In this document: piece by piece, positions 5,398 to 5,885 of the stretch | Numbering within the stretch: the first letter of the stretch is position 1 | Layout: every line of letters starts with the position of its first letter | NCBI GenBank assembly: GCA_903954205.1 | Contig: CAJBMR010000140.1 | Location: 1-5,885, forward strand | Direction of reading: 5' to 3' | Length of the DNA stretch: 5,885 nt | DNA from: an uncultured bacterium | GTDB lineage: Bacteria; Actinomycetota; Actinomycetes; S36-B12 | Notes under the pieces: model-generated | Databases searched by the model: none | Told to the model about the DNA's origin: nothing | The model's input: the letters and a program-made list of their open reading frames with translations, nothing else | Program-made: the position numbers and the translations under genes

Positions 5398-5885
5398 GCG
5401 CCCTCCGCCAGCGCCGCGTCGGCAGAGGAGTCGATGCAGGACTGGATGACGGCATCGAGATCACCGCTCAGGACCTGGTCGAGGTTGTAGGCCTTGTAGC
5501 CGGATCGGTGATCGCTCAGACGGTTCTCGGGGAAGTTGTACGTGCGAATGCGCTCGCTGCGATCGACCGTGCGCACCTGCGCCCTCCGGGAGTCCGATGC
5601 TTCCTGCTGCGCCTGCTCCTGGGCGATGGCAAGCAGCCGGGCTCGCAGGATACGCAGTGCCTGCTCGCGGTTCTGCAGTTGACTCTTCTCGTTCTGGCAC
5701 GACACGACGGTGCCCGTGGGCAGATGGGTGATGCGCACGGCGGAGTCGGTCGTATTGACGCTCTGGCCACCGGGTCCCGACGACCGGAAGACGTCGATGC
5801 GCAGCTCGTTGGGGTCGATGGTGACATCGACCTCCTCAGCCTCGGGGAGCACGAGCACGCCAGCAGCCGAGGTGTGGATGCGGCC
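5394..5885 (-). CDS. prfA: Peptide chain release factor 1, C-terminal part (gene runs off the right edge)
   Basis: RF1 reads UAA and UAG stop codons and triggers hydrolysis of the finished peptide on the ribosome. The 163 visible codons begin at GRIHTSAAG and carry the peptidyl-hydrolysis loop SSGPGGQSVNTTDSAVRITH (GGQ at fragment residues 39-41, positions 5771-5763). They end with a basic C-terminal domain containing SERIRTYNFPENRLSDHR and GYKAYNLDQVLSGDLD. GQSVNTTDSA is the RF1 form; RF2 usually has GQHVNKTDSA. The PxT stop-codon recognition region and N-terminal domain lie outside the window. The TGA stop is overlapped by the prmC start, so the methyltransferase and its substrate are translationally linked. 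Confidence 0.96.
   Translation of the reverse strand, partial: GRIHTSAAGVLVLPEAEEVDVTIDPNELRIDVFRSSGPGGQSVNTTDSAVRITHLPTGTVVSCQNEKSQLQNREQALRILRARLLAIAQEQAQQEASDSRRAQVRTVDRSERIRTYNFPENRLSDHRSGYKAYNLDQVLSGDLDAVIQSCIDSSADAALAEGA

Overview
This window is a piece of a high-G+C chromosome (about two thirds G+C by eye), and every gene I can support lies on the minus strand. Read in the direction of transcription (right to left), the order is prfA (3' part), prmC, a TsaC/Sua5-type gene, glyA, a wecA-type gene, an atpI-like gene, an atpZ-like gene and atpB (5' part). The core of this order (prfA-prmC-sua5-wecA-atpI-atpB) is the one I know from Actinobacteria such as Mycobacterium. A glyA between sua5 and wecA is more like Streptomyces and its relatives. 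The Streptomyces-like AtpB N-terminus and GTG starts in five of seven visible start codons fit an actinobacterium. I cannot name the genus.

Region by region: 3776-5885 is a tightly packed block, prfA-prmC-sua5, joined by 4-base GTGA stop/start overlaps. It covers release factor 1, the methyltransferase that modifies its GGQ glutamine, and a t6A tRNA-modification enzyme. A 67-base gap (3709-3775) holds a short hairpin and a weak possible -10 element. Next come glyA and, 10 bases on, the wecA-type gene, which is a polyprenyl-phosphate GlcNAc-1-phosphate transferase for cell-envelope glycan synthesis. A 151-base gap (1145-1295) then precedes the ATP synthase genes. It holds a strong 14-position hairpin and a possible promoter, and a second hairpin spans the wecA stop codon. 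The last block, 1-1144, starts the F-type ATP synthase operon: AtpI-like and AtpZ-like accessory membrane proteins, then subunit a, linked by ATGA and GTGA overlaps.

The genes are housekeeping: translation termination, tRNA modification, one-carbon metabolism, envelope glycan initiation and energy conversion. I see no mobile element, CRISPR array, tRNA, rRNA, toxin-antitoxin or defence system. I found no undescribed multi-gene system. The points worth a second look are small: a hairpin that covers the atpB ribosome binding site, boundary hairpins without U-tracts, an Asn-to-Gln change in the normally conserved SxN motif of the TsaC/Sua5 protein, and an AtpI-before-AtpZ gene order.
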